A DNA stretch of 64,000 nt from Vanessa cardui (lineage: Eukaryota > Arthropoda > Insecta > Lepidoptera > Nymphalidae). The stretch's first letter is position 1. Each line of letters begins with the position of its first letter. Below are positions 1 to 12,232 of the stretch, in pieces. The DNA lies in assembly GCF_905220365.1 (NCBI RefSeq), contig NC_061131.1, forward strand, positions 8,903,318 through 8,967,317, given 5' to 3'. Below the pieces are notes generated by a model. The model did no database searches. It saw only the letters and a program-made list of their open reading frames with translations, and was not told the DNA's origin. A program made the translations under genes and the position numbers.

Positions 1-211
1 TATTCACCATCTCCCATATAGACAATAGCACTGAAAGAAGTACTAAGCATTCCTTGAAACATCAATACGCTACTGACCTTGGGAACTAAAATGTATGTCC
101 TTTGTGCCTGTCGATACACTGGCTTTCTCACCCTTAAAAGTAAAACACCACGGACTATGCTGATAATTGGGTACCTAACTATAAGAGCTTGCACAAAACC
201 GTGCCACCAAG
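1..211 (-). repeat. A-tailed interspersed repeat, copy 1, cut by window edge
   Basis: Diverged copy of the repeat seen complete at 56892-57185. Shared blocks are ACCTTGGGAACTAA, the TGTGCCTGT segment, the ACTGGCT...CTCACCCTT segment and the end GAGCTTGCACAAAACC..GCCACCAAGG. The A-rich end would lie to the left, outside the window, so the element is on the minus strand. Confidence 0.6.
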
Positions 212-1450
212 GTATTATAAATAACTTATTTCAATATATTTGAAATAAAAAAAGTTCAGGCTCAGCATTGTCTTGGATAAATATAGATGTGCATTTTATC
301 ATAACCTGGTAAATGCAAGAGAAACCGCGAGCGACATCTAGTTAAAAATAAATGCTCAATAGTTACCGATAACAAGATACCTATGTCGCATAAGGAGCAA
401 ATAGATATTTATGAAATTTATTTAAATTAACATATAGTAGGATAAATATAATAAAATTTTAAGAAAGCGCGTTAAAAATAAATTTAAATAAAATATGAAG
501 CATTTATAAAAATAAATTTAATTTACGACTTACCAGAAATATGGATACAATTACCGAAGCGAACTTCATTTTCAGCTGAATCGAAGCAATCGTTAGAAAA
601 TGTGATGGTGTGTAGTAATGATCCATGGTTTTATATGATATTCTTGCAAAATGCATTCTTTACATAGTTACTCTAAACAAATGAATGTTATCTTATCTAT
701 TTCATGGGATATTACATTAACAAAATCAAGTAAACACACGAAATTGTCATAACGTTGGAATTTTCTATTACTATATTGCAAAAAAACATACGTTAATTTT
801 ACCTTCGATATGTATATCATTTGGTATGATTTCATTTCGTAAGTTCATTTATTCTGTTATGTCCACGCATTCCAATTCTTGATAAAGAACTCTTTGAGTC
901 TAAGTTCCCGTTTTCCAGGCATTCGATCAGGTGCCACCATTGTCATTTGTCTGATGAGTGGACTGGAGGCTATACGCTACGTTTTCCGATACTAGTTCTG
1001 AACCGGGGGTTGTACGCTTGGATCCATCTGTTTTCAAGGTTATCGATCTTTTAACGTTAAGAGACCACTTCCACTATCTGTTAATTTTTCAATCAACGAG
1101 TGTGATGTATATTTTAAATAAATTTGTAATTAATTGATTAAAAATGTGTCAATTTTCGTATTTTCTAGGATTTAATATTTCTTTGTTTGTTGAAATTATT
1201 GAAATTTATGTTCATTTTTTATTATAAAAAGGAGATTTTTTTAAACATTTAAATCAAGAAGAGACAAGAACTAAACTTAAATTTAAACGGTTTTTTTTTT
1301 CTCTAGAAAATATTTATAACATAATATTCCATTTTTAGTATGAAATTAAATATAAAAATCAAAAACGAATTCAGTTTTCCTCTCTTTTGATGAATCAAGG
1401 ATTAACTTAGATCATTTGATTGAGTTTTAATAACAAAACGAAAAATAACT
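212..1450. other. AT-rich spacer, no feature seen
   Basis: There is no ORF of note and no recognised repeat. A short GC-richer segment at about 900-1060 contains nothing I can name. Confidence 0.4.
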
Positions 1451-1709
1451 TTTTATTTTTTTATTTATGGTATAGGTTGGCGGGCAAGTATATGGCCCAC
1501 CCGACGGTAAGCGGTCACCAGCACCCATAGGCAATGGCGCCGTGAGAAATGTTAACCATTCCTTACATCGCCTACCTTGGGAACTAAGATGTTGTGTCCC
1601 TTGTGTCTATAGTTACACTGGCTCACTCACCCTTCAAACCGGAACACAACAATATTGAGCGTAGGTGGTACCTACCCAGACGGGCTTGCACAGAGCTCTA
1701 GCACCAAGT
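1451..1709 (-). repeat. A-tailed interspersed repeat, nearly full length, copy 2
   Basis: The left end is T-rich, followed by ATGGTATAGGTTGGCGGGC; the right end is CGGGCTTGCACAGAGC..AGCACCAAG. Internal blocks CCTTGGGAACTAAGATG and ACTGGCTCACTCACCCTTC match the other copies closely. Read on the minus strand the element ends in CCATAAATAAAAAAA, as a retroposed sequence would. I could not find a clear target-site duplication. The family is common in butterflies; I cannot say whether it is a SINE or the 3' end of a LINE. Confidence 0.75.
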
Positions 1710-2281
1710 GAATTTTTTTTATGTGTAAAAAATTAAACATTATTTTTTACACATAAAAATGTGTAAAATGTGTGTATAGTATAGCCAAACTCTATGTGAA
1801 CAAATCAAATTGTATCGAATAATTATATGATTCAACCTTGTGCTAAAAATCCGTCTGATTCCATATCTTAGTCAAACATAGAACAATTAGATTCGTGAAG
1901 AACAATGTGGAAATATTTGCGTATAATATATATCATTAAAGTACTATTAAAAATGAAACATTTTAAATATGACTTATTTGTTGCTTATGAACAAACACAT
2001 GATGCAATTAGGACTATGACAAATAGCCCATTGTAATTTGATAAAACCAAGGCCTTTGAGATAAGAGCAAATAAAATGAATTGGTTTATTCAACACTTTC
2101 AATGCTAACCGTTAAAATATTTCTATTAAAGCTTGCTTTAAGAATTTAGGCACTGTAATGGTCGATAAATAATAACGAAGCGAACGTCGAAAATTGTTGT
2201 GATTAAGAGTTTTAATGAACACTATAAATTATTTTTAAATTGCAAAAGAAAATTAACTTTATGATAAATGACGCTAATTCA
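1710..2281. other. AT-rich spacer, no feature seen
   Basis: No supported gene or recognised repeat is present. A short near-palindrome around 1715-1765 is formed by matching TTTTTATGTGTAAAA and TTTTACACATAAAAA segments and is a small hairpin. Confidence 0.4.
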
Positions 2282-2520
2282 AATCAAATCAAATCAAAAT
2301 AAACTTTATAACTTCCAAGCAGTATATATTAATTCAAATAATTGTATTTAACTAACATAACTTTGGTTTTATTAAATGTTGAAATAGAGTAACTACTGAG
2401 TTTCTTGCCGGTTCTTCTCGGTAAAATCTACTTTGGTAGCTTCACTTAATTATTAATTGACGATTTAAAAGTGCTTGTAAAAGCCCACTTGAATAAAGTT
2501 TATTTTGATTTGATTTGATT
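2282..2520 (+). repeat. LINE 3' end unit flanked by a 28-bp inverted repeat
   Basis: The stretch 2385-2520 carries blocks typical of a common lepidopteran LINE tail: TAACTACTGAGTTTCTTGCC, GGTTCTTCTCGGTA, then GTGCTTGTAAAAGCCCACTT and TGAATAAAGTTTATTTTGAT, ending in TTTGAT repeats. The last 28 bases (2493-2520) recur in perfect inverted orientation at 2282-2309, so the unit is bounded by inverted repeats with about 180 bases between them. A related tail without the inverted partner is at 22205-22352. Confidence 0.7.
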
Positions 2521-2778
2521 GTTGTAAATATGTTGCGACGCAAAAGTGAGTATTCCTACTTTTTTACAAACATCCCGAAGAGAGTCTCTAGCTCTAAGAT
2601 TATAAATAAACCGGATTGCTCTCTTTTGTAAAATAAAGACAGATTTAATATCTGCAGCGTTACCCCAAAGTAATATGCCATATGGCATAATACTGGGAAA
2701 ATAACCAACATAAACTAAACGAGCGGTATCAATATCAGTTAGTTGTCTATCTTTTCTAACCGTGTATGCTGCGGAGAA
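2500..2778 (-). pseudogene. Remnant of LINE reverse transcriptase ORF, C-terminal part
   Basis: Read on the minus strand, an open frame of about 90 codons starts after a stop near 2780 and contains the segment AAYTVRKDRQLTDIDTARLV, then PYGILLWGN and QKRAIRFIYNLRARDS. The pattern YGI-LWG followed by QKRAIR and a later GILT motif is characteristic of the region after the reverse transcriptase domain in Jockey/CR1-clade LINEs. Only this piece remains; the upstream catalytic region is missing. The frame runs into the inverted repeat at 2493-2520, so its last codons are repeat-derived. It is a dead fragment. Confidence 0.75.
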
Positions 2779-3153
2779 TTATCAATCTTATTAGAATATT
2801 GTCAAATTAGATAAAAATCTGTTTTTTTTTTATTTTTTAATCATTTTAGTGAGTTCTATTTTTCCTTGCATTATTTATTATGTATGGGCAAAAGAAACAA
2901 ACAGTGAAAATATTTTTGGAGCATAGCCCATTAATACATTAAATTTACGCCTTAACCCTTTTCGATTGTGTTAGACTTGCTGTTAGAATCATTATTTTTG
3001 TACGCAGACTGTGATGCAGTTTCGGTAAGAAAAGTTAGAAGTAAGTACAAAAATAAGTACGTTATTTAGCGGACCACGATTTGTTCCATTTTCATTGTAG
3101 TCTCACATAACTCATAATTTGTCTGATGTACTATGAAGAGTTGGATTGAAGCT
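2779..3153. other. AT-rich spacer, no feature seen
   Basis: No supported gene, repeat or regulatory site was seen here. Confidence 0.4.
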
Positions 3154-3386
3154 TATTTCACCACGCTGCTCCAATGCGGATATACACGTGGCAGTTTCTT
3201 TATTTTTTTTAAATAAGACGCGTGCATGTTTCCTCACGATGTTTCCCTTCACCGACGAGGACAAAATTATTTTTATAATTCATAAAAGTAAATTAAGCAA
3301 ACGAAAACTTAAAGGTGCTCGTCTGGGTTTTAACCCGCATTCATCGGTTACGGCACGTGTTCTAATCACTGAACCGTCTCGGCTCA
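3154..3386 (-). mobile_element. Metulj-like tRNA-derived SINE, antisense, 3' truncated
   Basis: On the minus strand the order is a degenerate A box (GAGCCGAGACGG..CAGTG), a B box region (CGGGTTAAAACCC), a central part with CATCGTGAGGAAACATGC, and the 3' segment CCGCATTGGAGCAGCGTGGTG. The part carrying GAGAGGAGG and the terminal CAGGCTGTT is missing. An 83-codon ORF on the + strand is simply antisense SINE sequence. Confidence 0.8.
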
Positions 3387-3744
3387 CTGATGACTGACGT
3401 TCTACAGAATTTAAACTAAAAATATTTATAATTTATTATGCTTCAAGATAGTAATTATACTCGGGGGTATACTAATTGTTACTACGACGGGGGCTTGACC
3501 AAGCTCGTATATGTGGATTGCATCCATTTACCTAATAAGTTTATTATGTAACAAATATTACCTCCGAGCGGCCTTACTTTGTACGTTACGGTTGACGGTT
3601 TTGTACCCGTTTAAAGGGGGGGTTAGTCAGTGTAATTATAGGCGAAAGGAATATGTACATCTTAGTTTCCTCAGTTACTGCGATGCGATGTAAGGGGCGG
3701 TTAATAGAATAGAGATATATTTTAAATTGCGTTTATAACTTAAT

Positions 3745-3895
3745 TGGTTGCAAGGCTTTGCTGTAGCCCGTCTTGGTAGGTACCACACACTCGTCAGGTA
3801 TTCTATTAAACAAAAGCAATATTCAGTACCTATTATGATATTCCTGTTAGAAGGGAAAGTGAGTCATTTTAACTACAGGTCAAGGGATATAACCA
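3745..3895 (+). repeat. A-tailed interspersed repeat, partial copy
   Basis: Diverged copy beginning GGTTGCAAGGCTTTG, with GTAGGTACCAC, CTCGTCAGGTATTCTA and the ACTACAGGTCAAGGGATATAAC segment. A second small piece at 4128-4166 (GGTGACCACTTACCATC) matches the later part of the same family and may be the other end of the same, interrupted insertion. Confidence 0.55.
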
Positions 3896-5708
3896 TTTTT
3901 TTTATTAAAGATTGCTAGCAATTCAGAATTAATAAGGAATTACTAATATGTCTTTTTACACTTTAAGCTTATCACTTGTGTTAAAAGTGAGGACGACAAT
4001 AGCACAAGGGATCGAGAACAATCCGACTTTTTACATCGCTGGGGGAATCATTGCGTTGTCGACGCTTCTAACAGATAAGTTTCCAAAGTAGGTTGAAAAT
4101 TGGGTATGTTAAATTTCATACGGCGGCATATCGGCAGTGGTGACCACTTACCATCGAGTGATCTTACCACCTTTCATAATTTGGCGTGAACAAAAAACGC
4201 AAAAACATACTATTTATTATTAAGCAGTTTTTCATTATTATTCTTGAAAGTGCCTGCTATAAATTATAAAGCAATACCTTTTGGTGTAAAAAGGATTAAT
4301 TTATTCAAGGCGTTCAATAATATAACATTCATCATCATCAGGGTGTACACAAAAAACACATAATAAGTTAAGATTTTATTAGAAAGAATGCTAATAATAT
4401 TACAATATTTAACTTAGTGGATGAATTTTGATAATAATCATCATATAGTCCAAGAAGTTCATTGATGAATTATAAATATATAGAAAACAATTATCAATTA
4501 ACAGCATTTCTTATTTTGAATGATTCACTTTTGTACCATTTATATAGGGGTTAAAATAATCAAAAATAGTCACTCCTATTACCTCCTAACGGGAATACAT
4601 CGAATTACCAATAACCCTGTATACTAAATCCGTGGAAATAGCACAAAAGATATAAAATCGAAAAACTTACAAACAACATAACATAATCAATTTAAATAAA
4701 TCAAACTGTATTATGACAATTTTTACATTGAATGACAAGAAAAATACAGTTTATCTAAAATTCAGCCTTTTGATCAAATCTTGACTCAGGACATGGTTGA
4801 TAGAGCAGATTGCCAAGTTTACACGACACGCTTGCTTTTATTGTAATCTCTATCGTATGTGAACATGATTACTAGTTATGTTCAATGACAAATTAATAGT
4901 TATCTGCATGAATGAATTGAATATGAAGTTAATTGAATTACCTAACTGAGCACAGCAAGAGACGGTTTTTTATTTGGATTTCCGGCGTGCAAGGGCGCAC
5001 CAGACGTTCTAGGCACCGGCGAGTCGCACTTTATCTCCCAACTTCATCAGCTTATTTCCATAAAGAAAAGAAAAGATCACTTTGTCTAAATCAATCGCAT
5101 ACTCGAGTTATATAACCGTAATATAGGTTTCCTAGCGCAGCTATTTTAAGATTTTATGTAGCTAATACCTAACAATTACTTATGTTTATATTGCTATTAT
5201 AATCAATGTAACTCAATTTTTATGTACCTACCTCATTTGTTTTACAATACATTTGGTGCTTGGCTTGGAATTCTATATTTGTCTAATTTAAATGAAATTC
5301 TAACCACATCAAAGAAAGAGGTCTGTTTTATTTGGTTCATATTCGGTCTCTGTAAACATGATAACACGATTTCTGGTAGTATCCACTATCCACCTTCTTT
5401 AATCTATGCTTTTACATCCGTTCAAGCTATTCGTCTGTAGAAATCTATTCTTGTTGAATTAGGACGTGCACAGTTATTCGTTTTATTTAAAAGTATCTTT
5501 AAACAATATGTCTTGTTCACAGTCTCGTGAACAAGACATTCATAGATAATGCCGTAATATCGAGCTACACCGAACAAAAATAAAAAAACATGGTAAATAT
5601 CCCGAAATTAGTAACTTTAATAATAATAATAACCATGTTCATTTAAAATTTTATATAATTATAAATTTACATATACGAGTACGTATGTACGTGTCTATAT
5701 ATTATATA
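3896..5708. other. AT-rich spacer with one perfect hairpin
   Basis: No gene is supported. A 60-codon ORF at 4933-5115 and a 72-codon ORF at 5222-5440 look like chance. A small hairpin lies at 5508-5539 (listed separately). Confidence 0.4.
5508..5539. repeat. Perfect 13-bp hairpin with 6-base loop
   Basis: ATGTCTTGTTCAC at 5508-5520 is followed after AGTCTC by its exact reverse complement at 5527-5539. There is no T-run or gene context that would make it a terminator. Confidence 0.7.
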
Positions 5709-5848
5709 TGGCAAATGGGCCACCTAATGCTTAGTGGTTACCCCTGCCCATAGGACGCTGTAAGAAACAATTACCATTCCCTACAAAATTATGCGCTATC
5801 AACCTTCTGAGCATGTTATGTCCCTTGTGCGGGTAGTTATACAATACA
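5709..5848 (-). repeat. A-tailed interspersed repeat, partial copy
   Basis: Shared blocks with the complete copy are GGCCACCTAATG, the CTGTAAGAAACAATTACCAT segment and TTATGTCCCTTGTGCGGGTA. The half with ACCTACCC and GCTTGCAC is missing. Confidence 0.65.
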
Positions 5849-7524
5849 GGAAGAATGAGGAGCATTTTGATTAAATTTGAAATTTCTGCTTAGATCATTG
5901 ACTCCTGATAAATAAAAACAAATGCACCTAGCGTTTGAGAAACCTGTATCTACGTTTGATAAAACTGTCGACTGTTTCCATTCTTAAACATTACGGCTTG
6001 TAATCTGATAACGCACAGACAAATGTCCATCTAGATATAAATGTTTTCTTCTAGTGTTTACAGCGGAAAATCCCCGGTAGTCACATTAGATAATATTGCA
6101 AGTACTTACGATTTTTCGTGCTCCCAGTATATTTATTGGAAATGCAATAACTTGCATATCTAACATCTCCTAGATGATCCACATAGATATATAAATCAAT
6201 AATTTAGGATCAGCAATCGGTTGAAATTATGTTAAATATTTTTTATAACATTTTGTATAGACTTATAGCCTCGAAAAGGATAAACATCAGTTAAGAAACT
6301 ACTTCTTTTATAATGATTGTTTATTGTTAAAATATTTCTTAAAACAAGAACTATGTATAAAATAATTTTATATCATATAACACAAAATAAGTAACTCTTA
6401 AGAAAGAAACATATAAAAAGTCAGAAAGCTTTAAATATGCGTACATAACTAAAAACACTGAAATACCTAAACAAAATTAATGCAATAATTGAAATCCATA
6501 GGCGGTATTAATCAATTTCCATCAGGTGATCCTCCTGTTTGTTTTCAACCTACAAAATAAAAAGACTATATAATATATGTGACATTTAATTAACTTTAGA
6601 TAAAATATATAACACATGTAAAGCCGCATATTATTGGATTACGGATTACAAAAAATCTAAGGGCCTAATAACAATTAGGTATCATACCTCCATTTCGTTC
6701 ATTCTTTCATTCTTTGCTCATAAAATAACGTTTTTATGGGTAAAATCTTTCATAAGACCACAAGTTTGACCACAAAATGCTAACAAGCGTAGTGTATGTT
6801 GTTGGTATTAGGCAATTTTAAACGAGCATTCTAGTCACGCATAAGGCTCTTTACCAATTTGAAATGAATTGAGAAAGATCGGGTTTCATAAAAATTTAAA
6901 GTCTTGTTTGCACAGGTTGTGTCATTTTAGGATTTAAATAACCATGGGGTCACTCCGTGGAAATACATACGAAGATAGGAATAAGGATACTTCTGTATTC
7001 GTAAATTAATCTTATTTTATTTTTATATAATTAATAAAATGTAATATGAACTTGGGACGTTAGTATGTGATGTGAACATATTTATGTTGTACGTTTCAAC
7101 TGTACACTTTAAATATTATATTAAATGAAAAATCACTTGTTTTTTAGAGTATTGTAAGGCTAAATTATTTTTTGTAATTCAGGAAAAGGCGATTTTTTTA
7201 TTTTATTATGATTTGATTATAGAAAACAGTGTATGAAATATTGCTTGTCAATATGACAGTAAAATTATTTCTAATATTTATCTGTAGGCACTAATGTTAT
7301 AAATAGGGAAGTAACTCTGTCTGCATGTTATTTGTTACACTTTTATGGTCAAACTGCTGTCGTATCCTCTATACTGGCTTTTTTTGTAAACCTAGCCCCT
7401 GAAAAGAAAGAAAAGTCACTGGAGAAAACTAATTTACCAGATATTATCAGTACTATATGAAAATGAGAATAATGGATAAGAGTATGATGTGATTTTTAAA
7501 CCCGTAAACTCAACTAATAAATTC
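5849..7524. other. AT-rich spacer, no feature seen
   Basis: No ORF over 60 codons and no repeat that I recognise. Confidence 0.4.
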
Positions 7525-7590
7525 TAGGGTACCGAGTTTCCTTCCGGTTCCGGTAAAGAGAAGCTACAATGTAGTTTTTCATATAATATA
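7525..7590 (+). repeat. Fragment of LINE 3' tail family
   Basis: The segment ACCGAGTTTCCTTCCGGTTC with AAAGAGAAGCTAC resembles the ACTGAGTTTCTTGCCGGTTC block of the copy at 2282-2520, but is strongly diverged and short. Confidence 0.35.
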
Positions 7591-9727
7591 ATCCTGTAAA
7601 GTGTACATTAAAAATAACTTAAAATAGGCTACTTAAATAAATCACAATTTATTGATTTTGTTGAATAAATTTTATCTTTGAATAATAAAATGTTTATATT
7701 ATGCTTTTTTTGGGTTTGTGTGCTTGACCTTTTATATGGCGATTTCTCTTCGCTTACTTTTTTTGTGATTGTTTAATATTGCAGTTATATGTGGCTTAAA
7801 AACTGGATATAATAAGAATAAAAATGTACACCAATTTATAATCAGTGTCCGTAAATTTTGACTTTGCTCGATACACGAATTTAACTCGTATTTTTAGTTT
7901 ATCGCTTTTCCGTCACATCTAAATATCTATTGTATTTTATGATCATAATTTGAGGTACTTACTGGTGTTGATCAGGGTTGTAATATCAGTCAGGGTAAGG
8001 ACGCTGGGAGCGTTCCGCCCCAGTCGCTATGTAATCGGAGCGCGTCGACCAATCGAATGAAACACGCATGGTTTTCTAATAGAATATAATTAATGTAACT
8101 TTCTTAAAACGATAATTGAAAAAAGGCATATTTTAATTTTATTTTTGGCCAGTGATGTAGAGTTTGAATAAACTTTCTTTTTTGTAACGATTTTTTTTTT
8201 AAAGAAGAAGCGAAACAAAATAAAATATTTATACGAGTTTCATATTGAAAATCTGTAAGGGTCACGATTTCTAAATAATGTCAAAATAAATAACGGTATA
8301 GTAACTTTTGTATGTAAAAATAAAGGTATATTTTTACAATGGAATTGAAGGCAAAATAATTTTCCAGGTGGACGGAACATTCAAGGATATAATCCTGTGC
8401 CTCCTTATTTATACCATTCCGCAGATTAACATTTCGCTTCACGATTATCACCGGCTTAATGATGAGTATACTTATTATCATTCTATGCGGTCCTGATATA
8501 GTAATTATTTAGTAATATCATGTGTTTATAATATATTATTTATTAACAATGTTATTTTTGTAGTTACGAAATAAGTTAGTCCGTATGTAGTTTAGTTCAT
8601 TCTGTATTGTACAACACACAGTAAAATATAAATAAATATAACAAAGATATGGCCTTGATATAACAGGCGTACAATTTTGGCGACCTTATCGCAACATAGC
8701 GATCTCTTCAGATAACCAACGGTGTAGGATAGGGCATAGAATATAACCTAGGTACGAACGATATACAAATATTTGGAATGCAGTAATAAATGTTATGTAT
8801 CGTAATGAAGACTACATTACAAAATCCCTAAAGTTCATCTGTTGTTTAATTTATTTGACTTGTTGAGATGTATTATTTCATATTAAAAATTTATTTCATA
8901 TATATTATATTCGATTACTATAATTAAAAAGAACTTTTTATTTAAAAATCCTATTAAATAATATATAAACTAATTCAAATTTTGTTCAATTGGTATAAAA
9001 ATCAATATGATTCTAGAATATACTAAAACAATTCTGAAAGTTATTTTAAAATTGTGAGTATTAGGTAAGTTTTTATTGTTATATTGTTATCATAAATCAC
9101 TGCAAAATCCATTCGTAAGTAATTAGTATTCAAGATGTTCTCGTACCATATTAATATTTAAATAAGTACACCATAGTTTACCATTACAAAAGACATATAT
9201 TTACATAAATCACATGGGATTAAAATCAAGTCTTTAAATTTTTTCACGCGCGAATAAAACAAAAGCTATCGACCTTGTATAAAAATTTTGTAACTTTGAA
9301 AAAAATTATACATAGGTATTCAGTATTTACTAAATTATTTAAAAAAATACAAGTGATCCGCAATTCATTATACCTAATGTGATAATACTATAGTATTTAT
9401 ATTGTAAATGTAAGTGGTCTTTGGCATAATATCTAGCTATTCATCCAGTTGGTTAGGAACATTTGAAGTCGCGTTTCTTATTATTGAAGTTATAATAATT
9501 GAAATAACAATGGTACGTTGTAATGACAAGGAATGTTACATAAGAGTTACGTAATCGTAGCCACCACTAACACATCACTTGAATAGATAAATAATTTTAT
9601 AATGCGACTCAAGATGGTACCATCGATATATGTAGATGAGATAATATACGAATATCATAGTTGATTTACATTCAATGACATTATCGTTTTATTATTTAAA
9701 ATGATTATTGTAATATATATAATTATT
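7591..9727. other. AT-rich spacer with a small GC islet
   Basis: No gene is supported. Overlapping 60-66 codon ORFs on both strands at 8281-8496 are chance. An isolated CpG-containing islet at about 7985-8065 interrupts very AT-rich DNA and is not a repeat I recognise. Confidence 0.4.
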
Positions 9728-9937
9728 TATTTAAAAATCTACCTAAACTTAAACGGCTAAACCGATTTTCATCAAATATGTCTAAGAACACTCGTCCGTA
9801 AAACACCTATAATACAAAAAAAAAAAACTAAATTTGAAATCGGTTTATTCGTTTGGGAGCTATGATGCCACAGACAGACAGACAGACAGATACGTCAAAC
9901 TTATAACACCCCTTTTTTTGCGTTGGGGGTTAAAAAG
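9728..9937. mobile_element. LINE-like 3' end with CAGA microsatellite
   Basis: The stretch carries AAACGGCTAAACCGATTTTC, then ATCGGTTTATTCGTTTGGGA and GCTATGATGCCA, a (CAGA)n tract at 9871-9890, and ACGTCAAACTTATAACACCC running to GGGGGTTAAAAAGG. This arrangement is recurrent in lepidopteran genomes as the 3' end of non-LTR elements. I assign the class from memory of such tails only; no coding part is present. Confidence 0.5.
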
Positions 9938-10377
9938 GTTTAAATGTGCAATAACAATATTTATTTAATGAAAAAAAAAAACGTTGGAATAGCAACATTC
10001 ATTTTAATTTTGTTAAAATCAATTCAACGTTAACGTTTGATGAAAGTCATTTCGTGATTATTATATTATCATCTGAGTCGATCGCTTCTAACTTTCATGT
10101 CTTTATAAAATGTTTAATCGACCACTAAGCTAATTAATTATACTCAGTAAGTCGATAAAAATGCTAATTAGTTTTAATATTTTTTTTAATCACGAATTTC
10201 CAAATCAGGCTATTATTGCATTTACATTGCATTATTAAAAAAAACACTTAAAATGTATTATCACTTCACAAAACACACAATAAAATTACTACCTAATCTG
10301 ATAATACTGATTTTGGTTTATGTACATGTTTATTTTTCATTTATTTATTTTCGTATGCACGCATTTGTTTATGTTTA

Positions 10378-10560
10378 CCCAATAGTCAGGGGCCATCTGA
10401 AAATCAGTGCTGTGCATTAGCACAACTTATACTGAGATTAGGATTAGGGGGTACCCTTGCTACCTACACTGTGTTCTTTAAATTTAATTACTTTCTTGTG
10501 TATAATCTATGTAATGTCTGTGTGTAGCAAAATAAATGGTGTAAATGGTTTTAATCTTCA
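10378..10560 (+). mobile_element. Probable LINE 3' tail with polyadenylation signal
   Basis: The block GGCCATCTGAAAATCAGTGC followed by TGTGCATTAGCACAACTTAT and CCTTGC..CCTACACTGTG leads to AGCAAAATAAATGG, which includes an AATAAA signal. This is the usual layout of a lepidopteran LINE 3' UTR. There are no coding remnants. The identification is from pattern memory. Confidence 0.4.
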
Positions 10561-12157
10561 AAAATTACACTCATGAATTTTATTAAAAAAAGTCTATGTA
10601 TACTTAGTTATTATAATCAATATAAGGATTTCTAGGTATTGTAAAAGGTTGTAAGCAGCTGCTTCGTTATAAATACATTTATGTAGTTTTAACGGACATA
10701 ATGTTATACATAAATAAATAAGCGAGGATCTATGTTAAGCATAAGATACTGTTTGAATATGTAATTACATGCGCTTAAACATACCGTTTGTTTCACACAA
10801 TCTGTTCATATAAAGGAAAAGGATTTACTGCTTTTATAGCCACCATACAGCTCAACTAGTGTACAATAAACAAGTCTCGGAAAATGGGCCGACGAACACT
10901 AGTTTCGTTACAATGTTCGCCTTCTCAAGAACATGAGTGGAATTGTAAGCATAGAATAACTTACTAGACCTTGCCTGCGGTTAATGTGGACCTCAGGCTA
11001 AGATTTACGTATTATATACTTTGGCCAATGTCATTAGTATGGCTATAACATGCTTCAATATCAAAACCATGTTATTATGAAGGAGTGAAATTTGTTTCTT
11101 TGTACGTAGAGGAATTATAAGCAATGGTAAAATAAAATTTAAAAATCACTGCTAATTTCAACATTACTGCGGGTGCCATTTCCCAGCGAAGACGGGACGA
11201 TCCCTAGTTGTTTAAATAAACCTTTTTATAATGTCTTGTAATTGACAATTGTCATGAAGACGAATGTTTTTGTATAGTATGAAAATTTTACTAATAAATT
11301 CTCAAGTAACGAAAGGAAGGATAAAAACAATACTACGCCCGAGTCGTTTTTTCTTATTTAGCTATTGCGAGAGTAATTTAGCAATAAGGACGGCTATTCT
11401 GGACATCCTTTGTTGAGATAAAAAGGGGTTGGGAGGTCGTTCGAGAACATATCGTTAGGTTCGACGTCCACGCGTGGTACGAAACGTAACATTAATATAG
11501 CAAAAATAATTTATTCGCAATGTTGTTTCGTTTTTACAAAGTATTATAGTATATATACCATGCGTTGTCATCATTACTTTTAATATATTTTTTGAGTCAG
11601 TGGATAGGACACCTGATATGTTAATACAGTATGAACATTTGTTGAAATGTTAGTAAATTAAATCTGACTATATCTTATGTAAATCTAACAGCTACGTATT
11701 CAGTGGCTAGATAGCTTCACGAAGTCACATGACCGAGGGTCACATGATGAACGGGCTATTATTTGTTATTTACATCGGTGTTATGTAATAGGAATATCTA
11801 CTTACGTCAAGTTGAGCCTTGTCTTGTAGCCTTGTTGGCTATAAGCTATAAAGTTGATTTGATGATATAGTTTTATCGATTATTCACAATAATGAACTAT
11901 CATTAAAATGATTTAACACAAAAAACCGCGGAACTGATCGGATGATGATTGATTGAATATCCAAGTGTGCCATTAGATCAACAATATACAAATATTCATT
12001 TTAAGTACGTATACAGTTAAATTTTATTACGTTCGAAGTAGGTTTCGTGGCCACTAATTCTAATAAATGTGATACAAATTTATTGTTATGTTAATACAGT
12101 AAACGAAAAATACCTTCGCAAAATTAAGGATATTATAATATTTATTCCTAAAAAAAA
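10561..12157. other. AT-rich spacer with one possible TE scrap
   Basis: No gene is supported. At 11150-11215 a GC-richer piece (TGCCATTTCCCAGCGAAGAC then GGGACGATCCCTAGTTG) resembles the end of a family of butterfly repeats ending in CGAAGCCGGGACGG..CTAGT, but is too diverged to assign. Confidence 0.35.
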
Positions 12158-12232
12158 CTGACATTGCCAGTGCGCCACCAATCCTTGAAGCTGATACGTT
12201 GCGTTGTGTTGCCCTTGTCCCTGCAGTTACAA
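12158..12232 (-). repeat. A-tailed interspersed repeat, short fragment
   Basis: The fragment has GCCAGTGCGCCACCAATCCT, then GTTGCCCTTGTCCCTGCAGT and TAC, matching the central part of the complete copy at 56892-57185. Confidence 0.55.

Noticed and set aside
3146..3397. 83-codon ORF on the + strand
   Set aside because: It lies almost wholly within an antisense SINE; ORFs at 13439-13687, 36326-36532, 52047-52232 and 61536-61742 are SINE-derived in the same way.
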